This document shows positions 1 to 12,213 of a DNA stretch of 64,000 nt, in pieces (the stretch's first letter is position 1; every line of letters starts with the position of its first letter). A program made the position numbers and the translations under genes. The notes under the pieces are model-generated. The model was not told the DNA's origin, searched no databases, and saw only the letters and a list, made by a program, of their open reading frames with translations. This DNA is from Oreohelix idahoensis. Lineage: Eukaryota; Mollusca; Gastropoda; Stylommatophora; Oreohelicidae. The stretch lies in the NCBI GenBank assembly GCA_024509875.1, contig JAMPIV010019083.1:1-64000 (forward strand), in the 5' to 3' direction.

Positions 1-325
1 TAAGGTCCCTTTTGTCAATTTCCTTACATTGTGGCAACTAGTGACGTGAATTTTTTTTTTCTTTTACCACCAATTGCGTCTTTTTAGCCTTGCTAGAATC
101 AAACACGTGTTCAGTCATATTTTTCCTTTTTTGATCTCCGTTTCCCTCCCGTCTACAAAGGGTAAACCGTTTCGACTGCACGTCTAACAAGTTAGTTTGA
201 CTGGCGGTAGGAAATGCGGGCATGGGCGAGCATGTCTCCAAGTATCTTACGCATTATTTTTATCCCTACATTTTATCCTTATATTTGGAGATATTTTAAC
301 GTTGTATCATGGTAAATTCATCACA
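1..325 (-). repeat. 5' part of a long LTR (family B), cut by window edge
   Basis: Read on the minus strand, this segment begins TGTGATGAATTTACC and aligns over about 310 bases with the start of the solo LTR at 8858. Both share a run around ATACAACG, then TGTAGGGATAAAAA, then GCCCACGCC/GCCCATGCC-type blocks. It is a diverged copy with many substitutions. Its other end lies outside the window, so full element and solo LTR cannot be told apart. The small open frame here is not shared intact by the other copy and is not called as a gene. Confidence 0.6.
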
Positions 326-2076
326 GTTGGGCAGGGCAATTGTTAACTTATATCTGATCCGCCGCCATTTATGAAGAATTAAGCAATTATTAATTTCAGC
401 TCGTTCAAGCCCCCACCCTGATTTACTCAGTGGAATTCTTCTTATTCTGGTATAGCTCTGTTTAGAGGGTATTTAGTAAATTGACTGAATCAAACATGCA
501 GTACATTCAAAATGATTAAATCGACGTTAAATTTGTATATTTTCAAACAATAGATTAATAATCATTTAGGTGTTGACAAAGTTTTTTAAAAAATGAATAA
601 CTATTTATCAGAAAGTTATCATCATTGTTGTGATGTAATGGAAATTTGTAAAGGAGGTCACTTGGCAGCTTTTATGTGTTACTTAGCTGTCAGTGATGGT
701 TCTGCTCCTTCTGATGGTTTGGTTCTTGGTAGACAGGGTCGCTGATTCCGCTCGTCACTGGTCAAGGTTGTAGGGCGTTCCCAGAGGTTTCAGGGAGTGT
801 CTACGAAGTTAGTCCCTCCTCGTCTTTAAGCACCTTCTGATGATGGTATCTAGCTTCGACTACAGCCACTTGTACCTTTCTTGTTCCAGAGATAGTACCC
901 TCAGCTGGTACCACCAACTAGTATGGTAAAAGAAGAGAAACGAATACCCTCTGAGTATTGAGTTTCCCGAAACATACTTATGTGTCCCCATCTTCCTATT
1001 CCACCATCCCATCTACCTCAGAATTTACCATCGATGAGAATTAAGCTTAATCCCTCGAGAGAAAACTTTCTTTACATTTAAATTGAATAGCTTTATATTT
1101 ACTTTATATTCAAATGAAAAGGTAGGACCGAAGACGCATTAAAAGTGAGGAATGCAGTAAGCGACCTATAGCTTGACTGCTTGAGTCAGGGTCAGCGAAC
1201 CAGAGCTGACCAAGACCCTACTCCACCTCCAAGTGGTGGTCCTGGAAACAGGCTGCATCACTGCAGTCTGGCTGAGAGAGTAGGGATCGAAGAGGGAAGG
1301 CTAACCCGGTCCCAAAAATGTCATGCCGAAAACATATGTGTCGGGCCGAAAGGTGCAGATATCGCAGCTTTGCTGTAAACGGCGACACAACGTACCAAAC
1401 GTCCTTTTTAGGACGAATGGAGAAGAAGAAGAAATGAAAAGGTTAATAATATAGATAGAATATGTTTACACTGGTTGAAAAATGTTCACAATATAGATTG
1501 AATATGTGTTCATTTACATCTACACTGGTTTGTAAATGTAGATATTATAATTAGAATGTACATCATTTCTTTCATCTTTCCCTCCCTGCTCCATATGGAA
1601 CTTGGGACTACCTATGCTTTTTATTTCTCTTTAAGAAACTAGCTATAAAGCAGTCACCAGCCCTTGCAGTGGTGGTTCATGAAATCATCATTCTATATGC
1701 TGAGGTTGCCAGCCTCAAATGATTTGGACATCCACTAGCAATTTTCACATATTAATTTTCACATGGCAATATATACTTATTAGTTCACATTGTAGTAATG
1801 AAAAATATAGAATGTAAAATGTACAACTTACGCCAATCTTGGCTCACAGACTGTTTGCTCAGAGAACTTGAGATGCCTTTTTTTACCCTTTTTTCGTTAG
1901 GTCGTTACTTTAACCATAAATTCCCACTTTGACTGCGTGTTTTCAGTTTCCTCAGATCCCGGTTTTCCTTATTAAAATGATAGAGTTTTCCTGGGCTGTT
2001 TAAGGGGAGGAGCTACACTAAAAATGCTATTTTCGTTATTAATTGCTGGATTTCAATGAAAATGCACAGACGTAAC
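326..2076 (-). repeat. Diverged copy of long LTR family A
   Basis: The reverse complement aligns block by block with 57.7-58.44 kb and 62.6-63.33 kb. One anchor is a GTCTGTGAGCC block. Another is the stretch containing GAACCACCACTGC. A third is a block around GGGCTTGAACGAGCTGAAAT. The copy at 57-63 kb has TGT...ACA ends and a 5-bp TSD, so the family is an LTR. Here a SINE sits where the other copy carries a large LINE, and LTR-1 is inserted at its 2076 end. Substitutions and indels are frequent, so the copy is old. I see no coding sequence in it. Confidence 0.6.
1124..1431 (+). repeat. SINE (AAG-tailed), copy 1
   Basis: This is a ~308-bp non-coding element beginning AGGACCGAAGACGC and ending in an (AGA)n tail. 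It is flanked by a perfect 12-bp TSD, aaatgaaaaggt, at 1112-1123 and 1432-1443. Two better-preserved copies lie at 17534-17841 (minus) and 21968-22273 (plus). The conserved core includes CTTGACTGC, AACCAGAGCTG and GGTCCTGGAAACAG. I do not recognise a clean tRNA, 7SL or 5S head, so the family is unassigned. This copy is the most diverged of the three. Confidence 0.85.
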
Positions 2077-3930
2077 TGTCGTGAAACATTCTAAATCCAC
2101 ATATATAAATTAAAAAGTAAATGTAAAGCCTAACGAAGTAATGCAATAAAAGGAAAGAAGAATGGTAAAAGACCAGTGCTGTCACAATGGCTTACAAAAA
2201 ACCCCCTTTTTCTACTTCGTCTGCATAATTGTAACGCTTTCACGTTTGATAGTAAAGCCTACAGCAGCATACACGCATTTCAAAAAAAACAATACAACGT
2301 GTACTGTATTTCCTAGAAAACTTTGAGATAGACACACTGCGTAATGACCTGGATTAATATTCCATTAATTTCATTTTATACACTGCGTAACTAAAAGACA
2401 GACGGCCTTAGAAGAGAGAGAGAGAGAAGGAGGAACGCATTCAATACTAACACGCCGTCTCGCGATATACAATTAATGCCACCCCAAGCGAAAGGCATGA
2501 AGCACTAACTTTTTTTTCAAATAAACAGTGACAAAAAACACTACCAATACACGGTTAGGTTTTGAAAACATGTTTAATGCTTATTAGGAAACATGACATT
2601 CTACTGTTTTATGTCTAAAATCCTGACATTAGTCTGACAGTACAGAAGACACCCCATAGTATGGAAGTGAGGATTATTTCCATGAATTGTGGTAAGCTAG
2701 ATCTATTTGATATCTTTTTGATGAAAATTGAATGTGAATTGATAATGTATGTCTGTATGTGTGTGGTTCAGTAATAACCAAAAGGCAAAACCTAGATATT
2801 GCTCCAACATGAACAAAACTTGTCGAAGAGGAGTGAAACTGCATGGGATTGCCAAATAGTGCTATGACACCTATCTTATTGAATAGAAGGAAATAATGCT
2901 GGAATTGCAGAGGCGTTGTAACCATTAGGGAGAGGAATACTGGTGTATATTGTTCATGAGAAGCTAACAGTTGGCCTACAGCGCTGAACTCGGTGTTTGT
3001 TATGTACTGTGCTTCAGTGTGGAAATAGATTATAAATTAGTTCTGAAGGGAGGTACAACCTTCTTGTTTCAGGGACCGTGGTCCTAACGTATTGAAGCAG
3101 CACCTGGTCTGAGTTTTGCTGAATCCAGAGGCTGGCAGCATACTCCTTGGTCAAGATAGCGACCAGTATTGTTTCTCAAGGAAACGGTGAAGCAAGCGAG
3201 CAGTGGAGACTGTTTCCTGCCGCCCTCACAGAAGATAAGATTCGTTGGCCAGAGCAGCTCAATCTTATGTACCCCCCTCTAAAATTGACAGTATATTAAA
3301 TAAAGAGGGACAAGTAATTGTTTCAAATGACAGGAACTGTGAACTTTTCCAATACTATTTCCACCAGAAACAGACACTTGAAGTCATGATGACTAACAAC
3401 CACCTAGCTTGAAAAAGCCAGTATTACCTCATAGTACTACATCACAACTTACACACATATTGTAATAATAATAATATATGTCAATACAAAGATCATATCT
3501 ATAAATAGTGTACATACAACTTGTAATTACATTTGATTGTGATTCCTGGTTCACTTTGTAGTTGAATCAGGATATCTATTATTGAAAGAAATTAATACAT
3601 ATTTTTAAAGTTAAACTTGACTTATTAAGATAGTCTTATAGAGTGTTCTATGTGTGTGAGTGTCACAGTGTTGTAAAGTATTGTGGATTAAATTAAATTG
3701 TTTATCTGTTGGTTGGTTGTTGTGAACATACACTTCATCATTATCATAACCCTAGACATTCAACGTAGTCATCACAATATTCCAGAATAAGCCTGACTGA
3801 GGTATAAATGTGGTAACAAGTAAGGTTATCTGTAATACACCACACTTATTAGATACAGATACCTTCACAGCTGATCTCAGTCAGTACACTAAGTCCCCTA
3901 TAAATATTTATAACATCCCACTTTACCACA
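2077..3930 (+). repeat. LTR-1 5' LTR (1854 bp)
   Basis: It starts TGTCGTGAAACATTC and ends CTTTACCACA. It matches 7421-8018, about 8580-8857 and 11231-12213. It contains a GA-rich microsatellite near 2415 and no convincing gene. The 83-codon minus-strand frame at 2674-2925 recurs only because the LTR is duplicated. Confidence 0.92.
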
Positions 3931-3935
3931 TATAT

Positions 3936-3953
3936 TGGGGGCTCGTCCGAGAT
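3936..3953 (+). promoter_or_regulatory. Primer-binding site, tRNA-Pro type (LTR-1)
   Basis: TGGGGGCTCGTCCGAGAT lies 5 bases after the 5' LTR. It differs at one position from the sequence complementary to the 3' end of animal tRNA-Pro (TGGGGGCTCGTCCGGGAT). Its place directly after a TG...CA repeat supports the call. Confidence 0.88.
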
Positions 3954-4138
3954 ATTGAACCTTCCCCTAGCATATATATATTGCGAGTAATTCACTTCAG
4001 GGAATAAAGAAAAATTAAAAAGGTATCCTTGGGTGGAAATAAATAAGGTTGAGCTCTCAGTGCTTGTGGTTGTCCTTAGATTATTAGTTATAGATAATTT
4101 GTTTAAGTTAGAATATTTTTACATTTGCCTGTTAGAAA

Positions 4139-6594
4139 ATGGCCGACCTGGCAAAGTTTCGATCTGCTGCTGTGCAGACTGCTAAAGAGTTAGGAATGGA
4201 CGGGCAAGTTATGATTGCTTATGTCACTACTGAATGTGACAAATATATTGAACGCGAAGAAAAAAGATTAGAAAAAGAAGCTGAAAGAAAGTTAGAGGCT
4301 GAAAAAGAAATTAAGAGGTTGCAGATTGAGGCTGAAAAAGAGGCTAGGGCATTGGAGGCTGAGGGCTAAAAAGGCTTCAATTAGAAGGAGGCAGAGAGCT
4401 AAGAAAAGAGATTAGCTGCAGAAAGGGAAGCCGAAGAAAGGAGACAAGCTACAGAAAGAGAAGAAAAGAGATTAGCTGCAGAAAGGGAAGCCGCGAAAGG
4501 AGAAAGAGAAGAAAAGAGACAGCTGCAGAAAAGGAAGCCGAGGCTGCAGAAAGGGAAGCAGAAAAGGAGGAGAAGAGATTACAAAGGGAGCACGAGTTAC
4601 GACTAAGGGAGTTGGAATTTCAAGGCCATGCTCCTGAAAATGGTGCCAGTCCCTTTACCTCCGATGCCACTGCTAGTCAGGGAGCCTCAACCTCAGCTAT
4701 GAACTTTCATTTAGATCATTTTGTTGAGAAAGAAGATGATATCGAGAGCTATCTAAATAGATATGAACTATTAGCTACCACGTATGGGTTAGAGAGAGAA
4801 AGGTGGAGCTTAAAGTTATCTCAAGGGCTTCGTGGTACGGCTTATGAAGTTTTTGCCAAAATGAGCAGAGGTGATCAAGAAAATTATGACATGCTAAAGC
4901 AGGCTCTTTTGTTAAGATATGAAAAGAATGGTGAATTTTATAGAAAAAAATTTAGGAATGCTAAACTACTGTCAGGTGAAACCTATCACCAGTTCTCTGC
5001 ACGGTTAGAGACATACTTGGAGAAATGGACTTCTCTGGGGAAAACCCAAGATCTTAAGGAAATGAACCTTATAGAACAACTAAGAGAGTCCATGGCTCCA
5101 GACCTGAGAAAGTTTCTCATGGAACAAGGTGCAGAGAGGCTGGGTGAGTTACTAAATGTTGCTGAAAAATATCAAGCAGCTCAAGCAGAAGTAACAGGTA
5201 ATAAGAAGAGGCAGGTAGACAAGTATCAGGCACCACAAAACTTTAATGAATTTGATCATAGAGATCAAAACAAAGGTAAGCATCAGTTTGGTAGACCACG
5301 AAATGACTATAAAAATAAAACCCCACAATTCAATGAAAGGAAATATGATAACAGGAAACCCTTCAGACAGGAAGGAAAATATTGTCAAATATGCAGGATG
5401 CATAATCATAATACTAGTGAATGTGGTAGGAAAGTTCCTCCATATCACGCGGCATGCATGATAACAGTGGACAAGGGGAAGAAGAAACTGACAGAGAATC
5501 ATATAAATCTTCAACATCCCCCCATCTGTGAAGAAGTGACATGTAATGGTGCCAAGGTTAGGTGCCTTTACGATTCAGGTTTAGAATATGACTCAGTTGT
5601 GAGTGCAACCCTAGTGCACCCTGAACAGTATACCACAGAGAAAGTGGAGATACAAGGGGCCGTAAAGGGAATATCCACCATGACACTTCCCGTAGCCGAG
5701 ATCAATGTAGAGACAAGGTACGTGGAAGGAGTGATTAGAGCAGCCGTGTGTGACGACCCTAATTACCCGCTGGTGTTAGGAAGCAAATATGTTTTTCTAG
5801 GAAGCCCTGTAAAACCTGTGGTAATGGCCACGCTTCAGGTCAGGTCGACCCCTAGTAGAACGGAGGAGGAACCACCACTAGTTTTTTCTCATAAGCAGAT
5901 GAGAAAGGCCCAGGCAAAAGATAAAACATTAAAACCTTGCTTTGGTAAATTGCCAACAAGCCATGCACACCCTAAGAAAGGACAATTTTATTTGAAGGAA
6001 GGACTGCTCTTCAGGAAAGCTAGAGCAGGATCCAAAGAACAGGGACAATTGGTATTGCCAACCCCCTACAGGGAAAAAGTGATGGCACAAGCTCATGTTG
6101 TACCAGACGGTGGACACCAGAGAAATGGGACCACCCGTCAAAGGACATCGGAAAAATTCTACTGGCCCCAAGTAGCTGCTGATATTGCACAATTTGTGGG
6201 GGCCTGTGAAAAATGTAGCAAGGTACAGTCCCCAAGTTGGGAAAATCATAATCAGATGCCAGCCAAGCATTCTGAAACATATGGGCCTAACAATAACAAG
6301 GAAAATAACAATAATAAGGTTGACATAGAGGATAGGTATCCACCTTCCCCCCAACAGTGTTCACCAAAAATAATTAGATTCGCAACTCTGAGAAGGGCAT
6401 CCAGAGAAAATAGAAACTCAGACCAGTCAACCCAGGAACAGTTTGAAGCCGCAGTTAGGGAGCTGGCTGACATTGACATTGAAGATGATCCGCCTAAGTT
6501 AAAACCGAAACAAATTGTTAACAGAAGAACAGTGGGCAGTGGACGAGTGAGCAATTCGGAAAATGCTCACAGCGCTTCACAATATGGCTATTAA
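4139..6594 (+). pseudogene. gag: LTR-1 Gag-protease-H2C2 polyprotein, frame-disrupted
   Basis: This encodes structural and processing proteins of the retrotransposon particle. The ATG at 4139 opens MADLAKFRSA, followed by a charged coiled coil that stops at 4367-4369. Between 4370 and 4611 the Glu/Arg/Ala repeat continues in shifted frames. A 660-codon frame then runs 4612-6594. It contains a SCAN-like capsid region (YHQFSARLETYLEKW and a following FLMEQGAERL), a zinc knuckle CQICRMHNHNTSEC (CX2CX4HX4C), an aspartic protease motif LYDSGLEYDSVVS, and an integrase-type H2C2 module ending FYWPQ...CEKCSKVQ. After H2C2 comes about 130 residues of low-complexity Asn/Lys/Glu sequence and a stop. No RT, RNase H or DDE core is visible. 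LTR-2 keeps the same modules in one frame, so the break in the coiled coil is a lesion of this copy. Confidence 0.85.
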
Positions 6595-7420
6595 CTTAGC
6601 CTTAAAAGGGCACTGGTGACATTGGTAGTCACCCGACCCTACACCGTCCAAGGGGAAGTAGTAGTGTTCGGACCCTGGATGGAGATAACCCACACATCTT
6701 ATAGCAATGCTAAGGGCGAATTGATTTCTGATGCAGAAACTCATTTCCCCACATATTATCTTAATTCACCAGATTGTCGGTAGGCGGAACTATAGTTGGT
6801 GAATATGGCCTCCATTTGAGTGGCACATTATAGAACATTATAAATATATTATTAGAAGGGTGTTTCCACATTCAATCACGCCTGAGATCAGACCAATTGT
6901 TGGCTGTGAACATTTCGGAGGAGCAGAGTGTCTCCATTGTTGCCTTTTTGAATTGAGGATAGTCCGAGTGTTTATTAAGGCTGATCAGGAAATTATTGGA
7001 TCCCCTACACAACTCAGATATCACCATATAGATCAACTCCTCATAACGTACAAATTGAGGAACATCTAATATTCTCGGGACATGTCGTTGAGCAGACTCA
7101 GAGAAGAGAAATGGTGAATACTGATTGCTAAGCAGCAATAAGACAAGCAGTAACACTTGCCGCTGTTCAGTAATATAACTGAAATGGATTCTTGGATTGC
7201 AGAGGTCTGAGGCAACCTTCGTCAGTAGTGCTTACTTTGAATTGACCCACCTGCATTAATCCATGATCAAAATAAAATCAGAGAAACGTTGATGCAGATT
7301 TTCTAAGCCGCCATCCGTGCGATGAAAATCAAAGAAATCACCAGGCATAGACATAAATTTCTCTATGTGTATATAGAATAATAGACTGACATATAACGTC
7401 TGTTTTAAGTGGGGAGAATT
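6595..7420 (+). other. LTR-1 3' internal region with polypurine tract
   Basis: The 826 bases between the coding stop and the 3' LTR have no long open frame and no RT or RNase H motif. A short readable segment after the stop (about 6640-6780) is not recognisable. The end, AAGTGGGGAGAATT, directly precedes the LTR TGTCG and is the likely polypurine tract. It compares with the GGGGG-containing tracts preceding the 3' LTRs of LTR-2 and LTR-3. Confidence 0.6.
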
Positions 7421-8018
7421 TGTCGTGAAACATTCTAAATCCACATATATAAATTAAAAAGTAAATGTAAAGCCTAACGAAGTAATGCAATAAAAAGAAA
7501 GAAGAATGGTAAAAGACCAGTGCTGTCACAATGGCTTACAAAAATCCCCCTTTTTCTACTTCGTCTGCATAATTGTAACGCTTTCACGTTTGATAGTAAA
7601 GCCTACAGCAGCATACACGCGTTTCAAAAAAACAATACAACGTGTACTGCATTTCCTAGAAAACTTTGAGATAGACACACTGCGTAATGACCTGGATTAA
7701 TATTCCATTAATTTCATTTTATACACTGCGTAACTAAAAGACAGACGGCCTTAGAAGAGAGAGAGAGAGAAAAGGAGGAACGCATTCAATACTAACACGC
7801 CGTCTCGCGATATACAATTAATGCCACCCCAAGCGAAAGGCATGAAGCACTAACTTTTTTTTCAAATAAACAGTGACAAAAAACACTACCAATACACGGT
7901 TAGGTTTTGAAAACATGTTTAATGCTTATTAGGAAACATGACATTCTACTGTTTTATGTCTAAAATCCTGACATTAGTCTGACAGTACAGAAGACACCCC
8001 ATAGTATGGAAGTGAGGA

Positions 8019-8579
8019 GGTGGTAACAGCACGACTATCCTAGAAGAAAATACATATTTTGAACGCAGCCACTTAGCTCCATTAAATTTATATATTTGGG
8101 TTCCTTAGGACTTGCTGACAAAGAATATGTTAAGTGTTACGCAAATAGTCTAGGAATTAACAAATTATAGCCAAAATAAAATAGTGAGGTTGTCTGACAG
8201 CACCAGATCATATTTGCTCAGTGGCATGTTTTAAAACCACTATTTTACGGGAAATAGGCCAACAAGTTAAATCCGATTTGATTGGCTAGAAGAATATGTA
8301 AGGCGAAACATGATTAGTCGATTGCAAATACTATTTTTGGTTGTTAAGGGAAACGGTAGGAAGGGTAAATTTTTTTCAAAAGCTTTTGTAAACATGGTCC
8401 CATTGGATAGACCATTTGATATAGTCAATTAGGAGCGTCAGTTCAGGGCCACATTTTGAAAATAAACTTACTAAGAAGCAAGTGCGTTGAGATCCAGCTC
8501 ATATTTTTCTAATGAAAGCCTGGGACAGAGGCAGATCGGAATTGTGCCATAATTCATCGCCAGTCAACGTATTTGTTTA
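8019..8579. other. 561-bp segment present only in LTR-1 3' LTR
   Basis: The 5' LTR joins AAGTGAGGA directly to TTATTTCC. Here about 561 bases separate those blocks. No clear TSD or inverted termini are visible, so this may be a deletion in the 5' LTR and not an insertion. There is no coding potential. Confidence 0.6.
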
Positions 8580-8857
8580 TTATTTCCATGAATTGTGGTA
8601 AGCTAGATCTATTTGATATCTTTTTGATGAAAATTGAATGTGAATTGATAATGTATGTCTGTATGTGTGTGGTTCAGTAATAACCAAAAGGCAAAACCTA
8701 GATATTGCTCCAACATGAACAAAACTTGTCGAAGAGGAGTGAAACTGCATGGGATTGCCAAATAGTGCTATGACACCTATCTTATTGAATAGAAGGAAAT
8801 AATGCTGGAATTGCAGAGGCGTTGTAACCATTAGGGAGAGGAATACTGGTGTATATT

Positions 8858-11230
8858 TGTCATAAAATTAACAGTGATACAACGTAAAAATATCTCCAAA
8901 GGATAAAATGTAGGGATAAAAAGAATGCGTAAGTTACTAGAAGACATGATCGCCCACGCCGCGGGTCATCACCCGCCATGGAAATTAAATTGCTAGAACG
9001 GTTACCATTTGAACGGGATGAGAACGGCGGATCAAAAAGGAAAAAATATGACTGAAAAATTGCGTGAAACTAGCAAGGCTAAAAAGATGCAATTGGGGGG
9101 GGGGGGGAACGGAGGAAAAGTCACGTCCCCAAGTTGACACAAGGTAACGAAATCGACAAAAGGGACCATAGTTATTATACGCAACAGTCATTTTTTGGAC
9201 GCTTTTGCAATATTTTGTCCTTTATTTGAATGCAGCGGCACACGTTTCACAGAAGATTCTAGAAAATATTTCGAAAAAAACAACTAACCTTGAAAAGTAA
9301 CTTTTTCTTAATAATGATGTTAGGAATATAAAAATTAGCTCGCCGGATGGCCCATTTTGAGCAGTGAAATAATATGCTTTTATTTATACAGACGGATAGA
9401 TAATAATGAAGACATTGACAAAAGACTGTGTTGTTCACATCAGCGAAAGACTGCATTGAATCAAACATGTCACTAATTTGCACAAAAACCGCGACCTTGA
9501 GACTCAAGTGTTCAAATCTAGTTAGAATGAAAGAGAGGGACATTGGTGGGAGCTGTGGCTAAAAATAACTTTAAAGACAAAATTTGTAGAGGGGACGGAT
9601 AGGTTGGTTCAAAAACCAAGTACGTTTTTGTGAAAAAAAGAAAAAGCAAGTAGAGACGGACGGACTAACAGATAAAAATCCATACTTGACTGAAGCATGA
9701 CTGAAATGACTTTAGTGTAGGAAATTTGAATTTGAAAAAACACACGGCATTGATTGGCCGCAGACAATCATATTATTAGCGCTCAGACGCGCTTTTTTGC
9801 CATTCCTCAATAGTTGTCCAGTGATAGACACAGTAAATTTTAAGTGTGGTGATTTCCAATGAAGTAAATTGAAATAAGTTCAGGGACGACATACTATAGC
9901 CAGCAGCTCAGCTGAGTTTTGCTAGCATTTCTGTGTTCTTTATTCATAATCTGGTAAGATTGAAATTATTTCTTTGTATATTTTAAATATTGTTTAATGT
10001 TTCGAGTGATTTGATACTGCCATATCGAAATCTAGCCTTACAACAAGTAAGGATTTGCTCTAGACCCCCCGCCCTAGTTCAGGGTCTAGGGACAAACAAT
10101 ATATATAAAACTCCAGCAAGGGTTAGGAAGGACAGATAGTGTTGAGATCAGTGGAACATATCACCTATCCTATTCTATGGCAGGAAGCTAATAAACATAT
10201 TTCGGAATATGTAGTCTGCTGGGAGAACTTATCCTATGTGAAAACCAACTTTTAAGATGTGTTGTATGGTCAGAGAGATCTAACCCTGTCTAAGTGGTGT
10301 TTTGTAAATTGTTCGTGTAGAAGTGGCTCCTTAGGTAATCTAGTTCTGAACCTAAACAATACTTGTATTTCAGAACAGTGAGTTTTATGTTGACACCAAA
10401 AGGTGGTGTCAAATGCTGGGTAAATAATTGACAGTGAGGACCCGTGCAGTGTCGCATCTCGGCAGAACAGCCTTGTATTGCCCCCAAGCACGGAGAGGTG
10501 GGGCCACCCGATATATTGCCCCCAAGCACGGAGAGGTGGGGCCACCAGATTCCAGCACCAGAACTACTCTTTCCAAGTTACGTAAGCAGGCTGGTCTGCT
10601 GGATTTACACCAACTTCATAGACATAGCACCCAAAGTGAATTACTACTAAAACATCCCATTTCCTTCCATCATTAATGGAAAATGTTTGGTAGGCATAGA
10701 CAGGGAGGGATGAAGCCACCCCAACAGCACATCTATTCATCGTTNTCCCAAGCAAAAATTTGAACTTTTTAGAAATATTAAAAATGTTGAAAATTGTATA
10801 CGTACACACCTTTTATTTATCATGCCATTTATTCATGCCATTCACTCATAAATTTCAAAATCTTTCATATGTTCTGGCCAAAATAAAACCTTGGTTCAGA
10901 ACAAATAAATTTAAAAAAGATTTACTTTCTAAAATTTCACCAGCTGAATTTAGTTCATTGTGTTCTAAATTTTATTGATAATATTATATTATTAATATCT
11001 GTGTGTGTGTGTTTGTACATGTCAATACAACACATTACATTCAGTACCCTAGATTTTAACGTAGCCACATTCATTAGTAAAAAAAAAAAGATAGGTGTGA
11101 GGTCGTAGTGGTAGCAAGAAAGGCCTTCTGAAAATTCACAGCTACATTTTATCTCAGGAGCCTTCACAGCTGACCTCATACATCACACTTAGTAATATCA
11201 CCATCATACAATACCATCAAAACCACTACA
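8858..11230 (+). mobile_element. Solo LTR (family B) nested in LTR-1 3' LTR
   Basis: The segment is 2373 bp, starts TGTCATAAAATTAAC, ends AAACCACTACA, and is flanked by a perfect 5-bp TSD atatt (8853-8857 and 11231-11235). The interrupted host LTR is rejoined exactly when it is removed. No internal coding region is present, so it is a solo LTR. Its last 250 bases resemble the end of the LTR at 30974-33447, sharing a CCCTAGA block, a GGTAGCA block and GCCTTCACAGC. A poly-G run at about 9097-9109 and one unresolved base at 10745 mark difficult sequence. The short GC-richer frames around 10.3-10.7 kb look like chance. Confidence 0.88.
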
Positions 11231-12213
11231 ATATTGTTCATGAGAAGCTAACAGTTGGCCTACAGCGCTGAACTCGGTGTTTGTTATGTACTGTGCTTCA
11301 GTGTGGAAATAGATTATAAATTAGTTCTGAAGGGGGGTACAACCTTCTTGTTTCAGGGACCGTGGTCCTAACGTATTGAAGCAGCACCTGGTCTGAGTTT
11401 TGCTGAATCCAGAGGCTGGCAGCATACTCCTTGGTCAAGATAGCGACCAGTATTGTTTCTCAAGGAAACGGTGAAGCAAGCGAGCAGTGGAGACTGTTTC
11501 CTGCCGCCCTCACAGAAGATAAGATTCGTTGGCCAGAGCAGCTCAATCTTATGTACCCCCTCTAAAATTGACAGTATATTAAATAAAGAGGGACAAGTAA
11601 TTGTTTCAAATGACAGGAACTGTGAACTTTTCCAATACTATTTCCACCAGAAACAGACACTTGAAGTCATGATGACTAACAACCACCTAGCTTGAAAAAG
11701 CCAGTATTACCTCATAGTACTACATCACAACTTACACACATATTGTAATAATAATAATATATGTCAATACAAAGATCATATCTATAAATAGTGTACATAC
11801 AACTTGTAATTACATTTGATTGTGATTCCTGGTTCACTTTGTAGTTGAATCAGGATATCTATTATTGAAAGAAATTAATACATATTTTTAAAGTTAAACT
11901 TGACTTATTAAGATAGTCTTATAGAGTGTTCTATGTGTGTGAGTGTCACCGTGTTGTAAAGTATTGTGGATTAAACTAAATTGTTTATCTGTCTGTTGGT
12001 TGTTGTGAACATACACTTCATCACTTTCATAACCCTAGACATTCAACGTAGTCATTACTATATTCCAGAATAAGCCTGACTGAGGTATAAATGTGGTAGC
12101 AAGTAAGGTTATCTGTAATACACCACACTTATTAGATACAGATACCTTTACAGCTGATCTCAGTCAGTACACTAAGTCCCCTATAAATATTTATACCATC
12201 CCACTTTACCACA

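Larger units (their letters stand above)
2077..12213 (+). mobile_element. LTR-1: Gypsy-type (Gmr1-like) LTR retrotransposon
   Basis: The complete element is bounded by direct LTRs, TGTCGTGAAAC...TTACCACA, and a perfect 5-bp TSD gtaac at 2072-2076 and 12214-12218. In order it holds a 5' LTR (2077-3930), a tRNA-Pro-like primer-binding site, gag-protease-H2C2 coding sequence, an RT-less 3' region, a purine-rich tract (about 7409-7420), and a 3' LTR. The 3' LTR is enlarged to 4.8 kb by a nested solo LTR and an extra 0.56-kb segment. The LTRs differ by roughly 1-2% by eye, so this insertion is older than LTR-2. RT, RNase H and an integrase core are all absent, so it cannot move by itself. Confidence 0.9.
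7421..12213 (+). repeat. LTR-1 3' LTR with two extra segments
   Basis: Without the extra segments it is about 1.86 kb and matches the 5' LTR. The segment about 8019-8579 is absent from the 5' LTR. The segment 8858-11230 is a separate LTR insertion with its own TSD. The final part, 11231-12213, matches 2953-3930. Confidence 0.88.

Noticed and set aside
2674..2925. 83-codon frame identical at 8580-8831, apparently conserved
   Set aside because: The conservation is explained by the two LTRs of one element; no motif or codon bias supports a gene.
6595..7420. Possible envelope gene in LTR-1
   Set aside because: There is no long frame, signal peptide or membrane segment, and sister elements have nothing at this place.
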